A program made the position numbers and the translations under genes. Below are positions 49,051-59,351 of a DNA stretch of 64,000 nucleotides, piece by piece (positions within the stretch are counted from its first letter, which is position 1; each line of letters opens with the position of its first letter). The stretch lies in the NCBI GenBank assembly GCA_020637595.1, contig JACKKE010000011.1:71111-135110 (forward strand), in the 5' to 3' direction. The notes beneath the pieces are model-generated. The model was not told the DNA's origin, made no database searches, and worked only from the letters and a program-made list of their open reading frames with translations. The DNA comes from Rhodobacter sp. Its GTDB lineage: Bacteria; Pseudomonadota; Alphaproteobacteria; Rhodobacterales; Rhodobacteraceae.

Positions 49051-50157
49051 TCATCGCACCACCAGATCGGCATGCAGCGCCCCGGCTGCGTTGATCGTGT
49101 TCAGGATGTCGATCATGTCGCGCGGCCCGACACCCAGCGCGTTCAGCCCGGCGACGACCTCGGCCAGGGTCGTTCCGCCGCGAACCTCAGCCAGGCTGAC
49201 CTCAGGCTGGCCGGTGATCGAGGCGTCGGTGCGCGGCAGGACGACGGTCTGACCGGGGCTGAACGGGTTGGGCTGCACCGCCAGGGGGGTTTCCTCGACG
49301 CGCAGGGTCAACCCGCCTTGGGCGACCGCGACCCGGCTGATGCGCACCTCCTCGCCCATGACGATGGTGCCCGATCGCTGGTCGATCACCACGCGCGCGC
49401 GCGTTCCGGGCGCCACCGTCAGGTTCTCGATCCGGCCCAGGGCATGCGCGGCGCTGGGGGCGCGTGTGGCGGCAATGTCCAGGACCACGGTGCCGGCATC
49501 CTGCATCACCGCGACCGGCCGGCCGAAATAGCTGTTAATCGTCTGTTCGATGCGCAGGGCGGTGGTGAAATCGGCCTGTCGCAGGGCCAGCCGGATCTGA
49601 TCGAGCGAGGCGAGGGCGAAATCGACCTCGCGTTCGACGCGGGCACCACCGGGGATCGAGCCCGAGGTCGGCACCCCCTCGACCACTTCGGTGGCGTCGC
49701 CGCGCGCCGCGACCCCGCCGGCGATCACCGCCCCTTGCGCCACCGCATAGATCTGACCATCGGCGCCGTTGAGCGGGGTCATCACCAGCGTGCCGCCGAA
49801 CAGGCTGTTGGCGTCACCAATTGCGGAAACCGTCACGTCGATACGCGATCCGGTGCGGGAAAACGGTGGCAGGGTCGCGGTAACCAACACTGCCGCGACG
49901 TTGCGGGGGCGGAATTGCTCGCCGGTGATGTTCACGCCCAGCCGTTCGAGGATGTTCGACATGATGTCCTCGGTGAAGGGGGCGTTGCGAATGCCGTCGC
50001 CGGTGCCGTCGAGCCCCACCACCAGCCCGTATCCGATCAGGTCGTTGCCGCGCACGCCGTCAAATTCGACCAGATCCTTCAGCCGGATCTGCGCGACCGC
50101 CGCGCTGCCCAGGACGCATGCCAGCAGCAGGACGACGAGGGCAAGGGTCCGCGCCAT
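49051..50157 (-). CDS. flgI: Flagellar P-ring protein FlgI
   Basis: This 368-residue periplasmic protein forms the P-ring around the flagellar rod in the peptidoglycan layer. It has a signal peptide (ARTLALVVLLLACVLGSAAVA). The hallmark IRLKDLVEFDGVRGNDLIGYGLVVGLDGTGDG follows, and later conserved parts include NVAAVLVTATLPPF, RIDVTVSAIGDA and DMIDILNTINAAGALHADL at the C-terminus. Length is typical. The ATG shares one base with the flgL stop (TGATG, 50157). Confidence 0.96.
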   Translation of the reverse strand: MARTLALVVLLLACVLGSAAVAQIRLKDLVEFDGVRGNDLIGYGLVVGLDGTGDGIRNAPFTEDIMSNILERLGVNITGEQFRPRNVAAVLVTATLPPFSRTGSRIDVTVSAIGDANSLFGGTLVMTPLNGADGQIYAVAQGAVIAGGVAARGDATEVVEGVPTSGSIPGGARVEREVDFALASLDQIRLALRQADFTTALRIEQTINSYFGRPVAVMQDAGTVVLDIAATRAPSAAHALGRIENLTVAPGTRARVVIDQRSGTIVMGEEVRISRVAVAQGGLTLRVEETPLAVQPNPFSPGQTVVLPRTDASITGQPEVSLAEVRGGTTLAEVVAGLNALGVGPRDMIDILNTINAAGALHADLVVR

Positions 50158-51164
50158 CAGAGATACTCCGTCAGCGACAGCCGCGCGGTGCGCGCGGTGA
50201 TCGCATAGATGGTCTCGAGCCGGGTTTGTGCCAGGTCGAGCTGGGTTGCGGCCTCGTAGGGGTCTGCGCCGATCAGCGACTGGCGGGCGAGGTCGAGCGC
50301 GTCGCGTTCGGCCGACAGCCGGGTCAGGCCGGTATCCAGACGCTCCTGTCCCTCGCCCAGCGTGGCCTGCAGCGCGGTCATCCCGGTGGTCGCAGCCGAC
50401 AGCCGTTCGCTGCTGCCCTGCGCCAGGGCAATCCGCTGGTCGTCGGACAGGGAGAGAGCGGGATCGGACAGCATCGCCGCCCCGGCAAGCCCGGCGAGAA
50501 CGGCGCGCAGGGCGGGATCGGCGGCGGTGGGCAGGGTGGGTGCGCGGGTGCCATCGGCCAGAACGGCGCCGGGCGCGGCATCGCCGCCCTGGTAGAAATC
50601 GGTGTCAAAAAGCCCGCCGGGATCGAGGAACGCCCCCTGGACCGCTGCGAGAACCTGGTCGGCGGTTTCCAGGCCCGCGACCAGCGGGCTCAGGGTCTGG
50701 ATCATCGTGTCGGCCGAAACAAGGGGGGCGTGATCGCTGGCGGTGCCCGAGAACCCCGCAGCGCCGGCGACGTTCAGCGACAGGGCCGAGACCGCATCGG
50801 TCAGCGCGGAAAAGGCGGCCTTGCCGGTGCTCGTCATCATCGGGCCGCTGAGGGCGCTGGTGGCCGCGCCGAGCAGGCGCCCGGCGGCGGTCTGCCGCAG
50901 CCCGTCCAGCTGACCCAGGGTGGTCTGTGCGGAATCGGCCATCGTTGCGGCCATGCGCGTTGCCTGCTCATAGGCGTCGTTGCGCGCGAGGCGGGCGGTG
51001 ATCGCAGCGAGTGGCGCGGTATTGCCCTGCAGGTGGCGCGCGGGATCGGTGACGGTGCCCGTCGACAGGTTTTGCCCGAGCCGGGCGATCTCGGTGCGCA
51101 GCTGGACGCCGTGCCTTTGCAGCTGAAACGGGAGCGCGAGGCTGCCCAGCGAAACCCAGGTCAT
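50157..51164 (-). CDS. flgL: Flagellar hook-filament junction protein FlgL
   Basis: This 335-residue flagellin-like protein is hook-associated protein 3, which links hook and filament through FlgK. The N-terminal helix-forming segment LGSLALPFQLQRHGVQLRTEIARLGQNLSTG and the C-terminal QTRLETIYAITARTARLSLTEYL are characteristic coiled ends. The middle is Ala/Gly-rich and variable. The start MTWVSLGSLA at 51164 lies one base after the flgK stop; an upstream in-frame extension overlaps flgK and is ignored. The call relies on end regions and position. Confidence 0.88.
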   Translation of the reverse strand: MTWVSLGSLALPFQLQRHGVQLRTEIARLGQNLSTGTVTDPARHLQGNTAPLAAITARLARNDAYEQATRMAATMADSAQTTLGQLDGLRQTAAGRLLGAATSALSGPMMTSTGKAAFSALTDAVSALSLNVAGAAGFSGTASDHAPLVSADTMIQTLSPLVAGLETADQVLAAVQGAFLDPGGLFDTDFYQGGDAAPGAVLADGTRAPTLPTAADPALRAVLAGLAGAAMLSDPALSLSDDQRIALAQGSSERLSAATTGMTALQATLGEGQERLDTGLTRLSAERDALDLARQSLIGADPYEAATQLDLAQTRLETIYAITARTARLSLTEYL

Positions 51165-51165
51165 G

Positions 51166-52602
51166 TCAGATCTCCAGCAAACGTTGCAGCATCGCGTCAG
51201 CGGTCTGGATGACGCGGGCGTTGGCGGCATAGGATTGTTCGATGGTCAGGAGGCGCTGCATTTCGGCATCGGTGTCGACACCCTGCGCCAGCATCTGGTC
51301 GTTGAGCTCGGCGTAGCGGGCGGATTCGGTCAGGGCGCTGTCCTGTGCGGCCTGGGCGTGCGTGGACAGGCGGGCCGAAAGATCGCCGAGCGAGGCAGAG
51401 AGGCTTTGCGCGGGCATCCCGGGGCCGGGAGAAACCGTTCGATCGAGCGCCCCGAGCAGGGCCGCGAGGCCGCTCGCATTGCCGACCGCGCCGGGACTGG
51501 CCGCGCCCAACCCGTCACGCAACCGCCATAACGCACCGCCCTGATCGGGCAGGACCGCGGGGTTGACGCCGAGGCGGGCGGTGAGGCCGGCCGCGGGGCT
51601 GCCCGAAAGCGCGGCGCCGGCGTCGGTGAAAAGACCCGCCACGCCGGGGCCGAGCGTTGCGTCGGCCTGCGGATCCTGGAACCGGGCGATCAGGTCGGCG
51701 GCCAGCGTGTCGAGCTCGGCCTGGATCCCGGGTGCAATTGTGTCGCGCAGGGTGACGCTGGCGGCGAGGGTTCCGCCGGCCAGAGGGCCGGAGGCGTCGG
51801 CGGTCACCGCGAGGCCGCCGACGGTCAGACCCGACAGGCCCGCGCCGGGTGTCATCGACGCGTCCATCGCCGGCGCCGGGGTAAAGCCGATTTCTTGCGG
51901 GTCGAGGTCGAGGAGGAGCTGGCCACCGGCCGAGAACAGGGTGATCCGGCCATCGGCGCGTGCGTATTCGCGCATCGGCACGATGGCGGCAAGGTCCGAG
52001 ATCAGCGCCTGACGCTGATCCTCGAGACCCAGCGTTTCCTGTCCGGCGGCGCGCAGGCGGGTGATTTCGGCGTTGAGTGCATCGACCCGGCCGAGGCCGG
52101 TGTTCAGGGCCTCGACGTCGCGGGCGATGGCGGCGTCGGCCTCGGCCCGCAGGATCTGCACGGTGTCGCCGGCCGCGCCGATGGTGTCGGCCAGCGTGAC
52201 GGCGGCACTGGCAACCTTGGCCAGGCGGCTGTCGAGGTCGGGGCGGTCGCTGGCCGAGATCAGCGCGGTCTCGAAGTTGGAAAGCGCAGCCTGGATCCCC
52301 GCGCCGGGCAGGCCGACTGCCCCCTCGATCCGGGTCCAGAAGGCGGTGTTCCGGGTGCCGGCCTGGCTGGTGGCATCGGCATCGCGCAGCATGCCGACGA
52401 GGACGGGATCGACCTCGCGGGTGATGCCAGTGATGCGCACCCCGGCGCCGGTGCCGCCGAGCGTGGCCGAGGTCAGCTCGATCCGGCGGGGGGCGTAGCC
52501 TGCGGTCATCGCGTTGGCGACGTTGGCCGAGGCGACCTGAACCGCCCGGGCCGAGGCGAACAGTCCGGAAGTCGCGTTCTGAAGGGCGCTGGAGATGCTC
52601 AT
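51166..52602 (-). CDS. flgK: Flagellar hook-associated protein FlgK
   Basis: This 478-residue protein is hook-associated protein 1. The N-terminus MSISSALQNATSGLFASARAVQVASANVANA is the conserved rod/hook-family start. The long coiled region carries ITRLRAAGQETLGLEDQRQALISDLAA. The C-terminal helix EMQRLLTIEQSYAANARVIQTADAMLQRLLEI is diagnostic. It is 15 bp downstream of flgE and one base upstream of flgL. Confidence 0.93.
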   Translation of the reverse strand: MSISSALQNATSGLFASARAVQVASANVANAMTAGYAPRRIELTSATLGGTGAGVRITGITREVDPVLVGMLRDADATSQAGTRNTAFWTRIEGAVGLPGAGIQAALSNFETALISASDRPDLDSRLAKVASAAVTLADTIGAAGDTVQILRAEADAAIARDVEALNTGLGRVDALNAEITRLRAAGQETLGLEDQRQALISDLAAIVPMREYARADGRITLFSAGGQLLLDLDPQEIGFTPAPAMDASMTPGAGLSGLTVGGLAVTADASGPLAGGTLAASVTLRDTIAPGIQAELDTLAADLIARFQDPQADATLGPGVAGLFTDAGAALSGSPAAGLTARLGVNPAVLPDQGGALWRLRDGLGAASPGAVGNASGLAALLGALDRTVSPGPGMPAQSLSASLGDLSARLSTHAQAAQDSALTESARYAELNDQMLAQGVDTDAEMQRLLTIEQSYAANARVIQTADAMLQRLLEI

Positions 52603-52617
52603 GTCTGCCCCCGGCTA

Positions 52618-53931
52618 TCAGCGTTTGATGTTGGTGGTTTCCTGCAGCATCTCGTCGACGGTCTGGATGACCTTGGCGTTCGAGGAATAGGCGCGCTGCG
52701 TCTGGATCATATTGGTCAGTTCGGCTGCAACATCGGTCGACGATTCCTCGCGTGCAAAGCCGATGATCTCGCCGGTGGGGCCGTCACCCGCATTCCACAG
52801 GAACATCGCCCCCGAATCGGGTGAGGTGCGATAGGTCTGGTTGTCGAGCGCGGTCAGGCCGTTGGCGTTGGGCACATCGACCAGCGGGATCTGGGCGATG
52901 GTGCGGATCAGGCCCGAATCGTAATAGGCCTTGACGTAGCCGTTGGGGTCGACCTGCACGCCGACCAGCGATTGCACCGGCGAGCCGTTGCGGTCGATCG
53001 AGCGTGGAATGAAGTCTTCGGCCATCTGGGTGATCCCGTCCTCGGCGCCCGGTGCGCCGATGTCCAGGGCGATGTCCTGGCCGTTGATCGACACCGTGAA
53101 TTCGCCGGTTGCCGGGTCATAGGCCCCGCCGGGCGCGCCGGGATCCTGGGTGACCGACAGGATGCGGCCGCCGTTCGGAGGCGTGTCGTCGAAGGTTACG
53201 CGGTATTCGCCCAGCACATCGCCGGTGGCCGGATCGGTGACCGTGGCGACCCATTCGTTCGAGGCACCGGTTGCGGGCACCGTGGGGGTAAACCGCAGGT
53301 TCAGCGTCTCGGTGGTGCCGAGCGGGCTGTAGTATTCCATCGCGATGTCGTGCGGCGTGCCCTCGGAATCGGCGCGGGTCGAGGTGGCGGGCAGGTTGGC
53401 GCGGACCGAGATTCGCGTCGTCGGGTCCGAGGCGAACTGGTTCGAGTTGATGCGGATCGGTTCCAGCCCGCCGACGGTGTCGCGGGCGAAGGTGCCGATG
53501 GTGCCGTCCGGGTTCGCGGGCCAGCCCAGCAGGATCAGCCCGGCGGGGTTGCGCAGCATCCCTTCGGAATCCGGGCGGAACGAGCCGGTGGTGGTCAGCA
53601 TCAGGGGCAAATTGGCCTCACCCGCGCCGATGGCGGCCGAGGACGTCACCGGCAGAAACCCGCGGCCGCTGACAGCGAGGTCGGTCGCGTTTGACGAAGC
53701 GGTCAGTGCACCGCGTTCGTCGACGAGGCGGATGGTCGACGACCGCACGCCTCCGGCGATGTAGGGGCCGTAATGCGAGCCCGACATCACCATCGACTGG
53801 AACGAGGCGACGACGCGCTTGTAGCCGATGGTGCCGGTGTTGGCGATGTTGTCGGAAATCGCCGACAGACGGGTTGCGTTGGCATTGAGACCGGAAATCC
53901 CGGCGTTGAACGAGGAATAGAGCGTGGACAT
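52618..53931 (-). CDS. flgE: Flagellar hook protein FlgE
   Basis: This 437-residue protein polymerises into the flagellar hook. The N-terminal rod/hook motif is LYSSFNAGISGLNANATRLSAISDNIANTGTIGYKR. Central hook domains contain LAVSGRGFLPV and GVQVDPNGYVKAYYDSG. The C-terminus has LTNMIQTQRAYSSNAKVIQTVDEMLQETTNIKR. The ATG at 53931 gives the standard N-terminus and is the first of flgE-flgK-flgL-flgI on this strand; motB is 81 bp upstream. Confidence 0.95.
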   Translation of the reverse strand: MSTLYSSFNAGISGLNANATRLSAISDNIANTGTIGYKRVVASFQSMVMSGSHYGPYIAGGVRSSTIRLVDERGALTASSNATDLAVSGRGFLPVTSSAAIGAGEANLPLMLTTTGSFRPDSEGMLRNPAGLILLGWPANPDGTIGTFARDTVGGLEPIRINSNQFASDPTTRISVRANLPATSTRADSEGTPHDIAMEYYSPLGTTETLNLRFTPTVPATGASNEWVATVTDPATGDVLGEYRVTFDDTPPNGGRILSVTQDPGAPGGAYDPATGEFTVSINGQDIALDIGAPGAEDGITQMAEDFIPRSIDRNGSPVQSLVGVQVDPNGYVKAYYDSGLIRTIAQIPLVDVPNANGLTALDNQTYRTSPDSGAMFLWNAGDGPTGEIIGFAREESSTDVAAELTNMIQTQRAYSSNAKVIQTVDEMLQETTNIKR

Positions 53932-54012
53932 GAGCAGCAGCCTTTCATGCAGATGCGAGGGCGATCGACCCTGACACTGCACGAAGGGCGTTAATGCGTG
54001 CCTAACGCCGTT

Positions 54013-54813
54013 TCAGCGATTTCTCCGGAGCAGGATCAGTTCCAGCCGGTTGTTGCGCACCGCCATCGGGTTGGGATCGGCTGGCCTGCGGTCGGCGTGG
54101 CCGGTCACGCGCGCCAGACGCGCGGGGTCGAAGCCCGCATCCTCGAGCATCCGCCGCACCCGGTCGGCGCGCGCTGTGCTGAGCGTCCAGCGTGGATCGT
54201 TGGCCTGCACGACGGTATAGGAGCGGGTATGCCCCTCGATTGCCAAGGGGTTGGAAACCATCGTGAAAACCTGGGCGAGGACGGCGGTGACGGTGTCCAG
54301 GACCGGGCCGGGCACATCGGTGTCCGACTGGAACAGCGGCGCGCCGGGCAGGTCGAAGATTTCCAGAACCAGCCCCTCGTCGGTCTGGCGCGTGATCACA
54401 TGGCGCAGCGCCTCGTCGAGCACCGGGCTTTCCCCGCCGAACCCGCTCAATCGCTGCCGCAGGGTTTCGAAGGAGTCGGTTTCGACCTGCGATTCGGGGC
54501 CGGTGTCGTCGATGCTGGGGTCCGGGGTTGCGGGACCAAGCTGCTGGCGGGTTTCCAGGTCGGTGCCGCCGAACATCCCCTCGCCACCCGAGGAGATTCT
54601 GTGCACCGGGATCGACGGATTGAAGTAATCCGCCAATCCGCGTCGTTGCGATTCTGTCGTTGCGCCCAACAGCCACATCATCAGGAAGAACGCCATCATC
54701 GCGGTCACGAAGTCGGCATAGGCCACCTTCCAGGCGCCGCCGTGATGGCCGCCACCGGCAATGACCTTCTTCCGTTTGATGATGATCGGCGCGGCATCGT
54801 TTTGCCGGCTCAT
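54013..54813 (-). CDS. motB: Flagellar motor stator protein MotB
   Basis: This 266-residue protein anchors the stator to peptidoglycan and provides the proton-binding residue. The basic N-terminus (IIIKRKKVIAGGGHHGGAWK) precedes one membrane helix AYADFVTAMMAFFLMMWLLGA, whose Asp is the essential proton acceptor. The plug segment SQRRGLADYFNP follows. The OmpA-like C-terminal domain has LAIEGHTRSYTVVQAND, WTLSTARADRVRRMLEDAG and RNNRLELILLRR. ATG 54813 is preferred over GTG 54834 because an aaaggtgg site precedes it. motA is not in the window. Confidence 0.94.
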   Translation of the reverse strand: MSRQNDAAPIIIKRKKVIAGGGHHGGAWKVAYADFVTAMMAFFLMMWLLGATTESQRRGLADYFNPSIPVHRISSGGEGMFGGTDLETRQQLGPATPDPSIDDTGPESQVETDSFETLRQRLSGFGGESPVLDEALRHVITRQTDEGLVLEIFDLPGAPLFQSDTDVPGPVLDTVTAVLAQVFTMVSNPLAIEGHTRSYTVVQANDPRWTLSTARADRVRRMLEDAGFDPARLARVTGHADRRPADPNPMAVRNNRLELILLRRNR

Positions 54814-54870
54814 CCCACCACCTTTTCCATTCACCCGGGGTCAGGCTAGTCCAGAGGTGTGAACCGGGGG

Positions 54871-55596
54871 TTAATCGGCGTCGCCGGGCAGGTGGGTGCG
54901 GCCCTCGGGGCCCAGCAGGAACACCGTGTCGCCGTCGATGGCGGCGGCGGACAGCGCCCGGCCATAGCCCGCGCCTCCGTCCAGATTCACCCGGTTGCCG
55001 TGATGGCGGGGGGTCTGCAGGGCGGTGTGGCCGTGGACCACCAGCCAGTCAAAGGGATCGGGGTGTTTGAGGAACGGGTCGCGGATCCAGAGCAGATCGG
55101 ATTCGTCCTGTTCGGTCAGGGCCACGCCGGGTTTGATCCCCGCGTGGACAAAGAGGTGCCGCCCTCGTTCGGCATACAGCGGATTGGCGGCGAGAAAGGC
55201 GCGATGCGCGGCCGGGACGGCATCCTGCGCCTGTTCGAACAGGGCTTCGGGCGCGGCGTCGGGTTCGAGCCCATACGAGGCCAGCGTTTCCATGCCGCCC
55301 ATCACCGGGTCGAACCAGCTGCGTCCCGATTTGACCAGCGGGTTGTGGGTCTGGCCACGGTCGAGGAATTCGAGGAACATCCGGTCGTGGTTGCCCATGA
55401 GAACGGTCCAGTTCCGACCGCTGTCCCGGCCGGCCATCAGGGTGTCGATGACGCCGCGGCTGTCGGGGCCGCGGTCGACCAGATCGCCCAGCATCACAAC
55501 CTGCGCATCCGGGCCGCCGTCGGCCTCGATCCAGGCCAGCGCCGCCTGCAGCTTGTCGTTGTGCCCGTGGATATCCCCGATGGCATAAATGGTCAT
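54871..55596 (-). CDS. Serine/threonine protein phosphatase-type metallophosphoesterase
   Basis: This 241-residue cytoplasmic enzyme of the PPP-type metallophosphoesterase family has all dimetal motifs in order: GDIHGH (residues 7-12), GDLVDRG (near 37), GNHD (near 68), a lone His in LFVHAGIKPG, and VVHGHT near 185. It may act on phosphoproteins or on dinucleotide polyphosphates; sequence does not settle this. It is a single gene between motB and a VOC-family gene, with no shared operon signs beyond orientation. Confidence 0.9.
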   Translation of the reverse strand: MTIYAIGDIHGHNDKLQAALAWIEADGGPDAQVVMLGDLVDRGPDSRGVIDTLMAGRDSGRNWTVLMGNHDRMFLEFLDRGQTHNPLVKSGRSWFDPVMGGMETLASYGLEPDAAPEALFEQAQDAVPAAHRAFLAANPLYAERGRHLFVHAGIKPGVALTEQDESDLLWIRDPFLKHPDPFDWLVVHGHTALQTPRHHGNRVNLDGGAGYGRALSAAAIDGDTVFLLGPEGRTHLPGDAD

Positions 55597-55780
55597 GGCC
55601 GGCCCTCCGTTTCGGGCCGGACCCTAACGGCCAGGTCGGGGGGCTGCAATGGCATCAGGCCGTGACGGCGGGACGGTATGGGCCTGGGTGTTGACGTGGC
55701 CCGACCCGCGTGAGAGCGCGAGGCCCGCCTGGGCGGCCAGCAGGGATGCGCTGACGGTCGGGTCGGATTTCGACCAGCCG

Positions 55781-56248
55781 TCAGTCGCGCGCCTGCCACG
55801 CCGACCACGGTTGCACCCCGAACGTGCGATCGGGGGCATCGTCGAGCACATGCAGCAGTTCCAGAGAATGGCCGTCGGGATCCCTGAAATAGACCGACAG
55901 CGCCGGCATCCAGCCAATCACCACGGGTTCAGAGACCGGCTCGCCGTAAAATCCCAGCGGCTCGATCCCCGCCGCGCGCAGGTCGTCGCAGGCGGTCAGC
56001 AGGCATTCCTTTGGCGCGCGAAAGGCGAAGTGCAGCGCCATGCTCATTGGCCCCTGCACCCCCCGCCACAGCCCCAGCATCCCGGTCTGCGCCCCGCCGA
56101 CCCAGAAGAAGGCGACGCCGCGTTCGGGGAATTCCGAGGCCAGTTCCAGCCCCACCTGGTCGCGGTAAAACGCGATCGAGCGCGCCAGATCTGCGACCGG
56201 CAAATGGGTCTCATAGACCCCGGTGAGTGTGTCTGCGATGCGTGTCAT
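55781..56248 (-). CDS. VOC/glyoxalase-family protein
   Basis: This 155-residue protein has the vicinal oxygen chelate fold. The start VYETHLPVADLARSIAFYRDQVGLEL is the classic first beta-alpha-beta module, and the second module ends VYFRDPDGHSLELLHVLDDAPD with the His and Glu expected as metal ligands. It could be a glyoxalase-like or thiol-transfer enzyme; the substrate is unknown. The ATG at 56248 is chosen over an upstream TTG. A 184-bp spacer (55597-55780) to the phosphatase gene shows nothing recognisable. Confidence 0.85.
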   Translation of the reverse strand: MTRIADTLTGVYETHLPVADLARSIAFYRDQVGLELASEFPERGVAFFWVGGAQTGMLGLWRGVQGPMSMALHFAFRAPKECLLTACDDLRAAGIEPLGFYGEPVSEPVVIGWMPALSVYFRDPDGHSLELLHVLDDAPDRTFGVQPWSAWQARD

Positions 56249-56300
56249 CGGGCAAACATGGCCCAAACCGCCGCGCGGACAAGTCTTGAAGGGAAACGAA

Positions 56301-56325
56301 AAGGCCCCGCGCGGGGCGGGGCCTT
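56301..56325 (-). terminator. Terminator after serA
   Basis: Stem AAGGCCCC (56301-56308) / GGGGCCTT (56318-56325) with a GC-rich loop. On the minus strand it is followed by TTCGTTTCCC, giving a short U-rich tail just downstream of serA. Confidence 0.72.
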
Positions 56326-56346
56326 GGTCGTTCGCCGGACTGGGGG

Positions 56347-57942
56347 TCAGGCGACTTCGAAGTGCAGCGGGCGGACCGACTGGAACATGCCGGTGCCTTC
56401 CAGCGTTTCCACCACTTTCGGGTCGATCGCCTGATCGAGATACAACAGCGCAATCGCGTCCTGGCCAACACCCGAGCGGCCCAGCGTGAAGTTCGCAATG
56501 TTGACGCCGTTCTTGCCCATGGTCATGCCCAGAAGGCCGATGATCCCCGGCACGTCCTCGTTCGTGGTGTAGAGCATGTGCTCGCCGATCTCGGCGTCGA
56601 TGTTGATGCCCTTGATCTGGATGAAGCGCGGCTTGCCGTCGCTGAATACCGTCCCGGCCAGCGACCGCTCGCGCTTGTCGGTGACGATGGTCAGCTTGAT
56701 GTAGCCGTCAAAGGCGCCGGCCTTGTCCTGCGTGGTGGTCGAGACCTTGATGCCGCGTTCCTTCGCCACGATGGGTGCCGACACGAGGTTCACGTCGGGG
56801 TTGGCAGATTTCAGGATGCCGGCGATCACCGCGCAATCCAGCGCCTTGAGGTTCATCCCCGAGACAACGCCGTCATAGAGCACGTTGATGGCGCGGATCG
56901 GTTCCTCGGTCATCTGGCCGGCAAAGTTGCCCAGATGACCGGCCAGCTTGATCCACGGGCCCATGACGGCGGCTTCCTCGGCGGTCACCGAGGGCATGTT
57001 CAGCGCGTTCGACACGGCGCCGGTCAGCAGGTAATCGGCCATCTGCTCGGCCACCTGAAGGGCCACGTTCTCCTGCGCTTCGGTGGTCGAGGCACCGAGG
57101 TGCGGCGTGCAGACGACGTTCGGCATGTTGAAAAGCGGGCTTTCCTTGGCCGGTTCCTCGGCGAAGACGTCGAGCGCGGCACCAGCCACCTGCCCCGAGT
57201 TCAGTGCATCGACCAGCGCCGCCTCGTCGATCAGGCCGCCGCGGGCGCAGTTGATGATCCGCACGCCCTTCTTGCATTTGGCGATGTTCTCGCGGCTCAG
57301 GATGTTGCGGGTCTTGTCGGTCATCGGCACGTGCAGCGTGATGAAATCGGCCCGCGCCAGCAGGTCCTCCAGCTCGACCTTGGTCACGCCCAGCTGCTTG
57401 GCGCGCTCGTCCGACAGGAAGGGATCGTAGGCGATCACCTTCATCTTCAGCCCCACCGCGCGGTCGCAGACGATGCCGCCGATGTTGCCGGCGCCGATCA
57501 CGCCCAGCGTCTTGTTGAACAGCTCGACGCCCATGAACTTCGACTTCTCCCACTTGCCAGCGTGGGTCGAGGCGTTGGCTTCCGGGATCTGGCGGGCCAC
57601 GGCGAACATCATGGCGATGGCGTGCTCGGCGGTGGTGATCGAGTTGCCGAAGGGCGTGTTCATCACGATGATGCCCTTCTTCGACGCCTCGGGGATATCG
57701 ACGTTGTCGACCCCGATGCCGGCCCGGCCGATGACCTTGAGGTTGCTCGCGGCGGCGATGACCTTCTCGGTCACCTTGGTGGCCGAGCGGATGGCGAGAC
57801 CGTCGTACTGGCCGATGATCTCCAGAAGCTTGTCCTTGTCCTTGCCGAGGGCGGGCATGTAGTCGACCTCGACGCCGCGATCGCGGAAGATCTGCACGGC
57901 GGTTTCAGAAAGGGCGTCGGAAACGAGAACGCGGGGGGCCAT
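56347..57942 (-). CDS. serA: D-3-phosphoglycerate dehydrogenase
   Basis: This 531-residue enzyme catalyses the first step of serine synthesis. It is the long type: substrate domain, Rossmann NAD domain (GVIGAGNIGGIVCDRA, about residue 148-163; catalytic region CARGGLIDEAAL and HLGASTTEAQE), an intervening domain, and a C-terminal ACT domain (DVPGIIGLLGMTMGKNGVNIANFTLGR) for feedback control. The ATG has an aaggag site. It follows serC on the same strand after a 75-bp spacer containing a perfect 28-bp palindrome. serC and serA probably form one transcript. Confidence 0.97.
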   Translation of the reverse strand: MAPRVLVSDALSETAVQIFRDRGVEVDYMPALGKDKDKLLEIIGQYDGLAIRSATKVTEKVIAAASNLKVIGRAGIGVDNVDIPEASKKGIIVMNTPFGNSITTAEHAIAMMFAVARQIPEANASTHAGKWEKSKFMGVELFNKTLGVIGAGNIGGIVCDRAVGLKMKVIAYDPFLSDERAKQLGVTKVELEDLLARADFITLHVPMTDKTRNILSRENIAKCKKGVRIINCARGGLIDEAALVDALNSGQVAGAALDVFAEEPAKESPLFNMPNVVCTPHLGASTTEAQENVALQVAEQMADYLLTGAVSNALNMPSVTAEEAAVMGPWIKLAGHLGNFAGQMTEEPIRAINVLYDGVVSGMNLKALDCAVIAGILKSANPDVNLVSAPIVAKERGIKVSTTTQDKAGAFDGYIKLTIVTDKRERSLAGTVFSDGKPRFIQIKGINIDAEIGEHMLYTTNEDVPGIIGLLGMTMGKNGVNIANFTLGRSGVGQDAIALLYLDQAIDPKVVETLEGTGMFQSVRPLHFEVA

Positions 57943-57972
57943 GATGGGGCTCCTTCGGAAGTGGGGATGCAG

Positions 57973-58000
57973 GTAGGATGGGCAATATTGCCCATCCTAC
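57973..58000. repeat. REP-like perfect palindrome, copy 3
   Basis: A perfect 28-bp palindrome lies between serC and serA. The half-site is GTAGGATGGGCAAT (57973-57986), mirrored to 58000. It belongs with the elements at 30217 and 34782, which share the GTAGGxTG opening. In RNA it would form a 12-13 bp hairpin in the serC-serA intergenic region. Confidence 0.78.
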
Positions 58001-58017
58001 GGGTCATGCGTCGGGGA

Positions 58018-59175
<1,158 letters not shown>

Positions 59176-59195
59176 GGTATCCTTCCAGATAAACG

Positions 59196-59237
59196 CCCCT
59201 CGTTGGGGAGGGGTGTCCCGCCGCCTCAGATAGCGGC
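59196..59237 (-). ncRNA. Candidate serC leader RNA (two-hairpin 5' UTR element)
   Basis: Immediately upstream of serC, the transcript would contain two consecutive hairpins. The first has stem GCCGC/GCGGC (59220-59224 and 59233-59237) and an 8-base loop; the second has stem CCCCTC/GAGGGG (59196-59201 and 59208-59213) and a 6-base loop. A serC RNA motif upstream of serC in Rhodobacterales is described in Rfam; the position and two-hairpin layout agree, but I could not compare the sequence with the model. Confidence 0.5.
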
Positions 59238-59351
59238 AGTCCGGCACTGGCACAAGCGGGATTTTTGGCCTAATGCGGCGCTTGAGGTCGCAAAAGCGAC
59301 GCTTCGCGCACTGTCGCGTTCACCATCGGAAACTTGCCCGGAATCCTGCCC

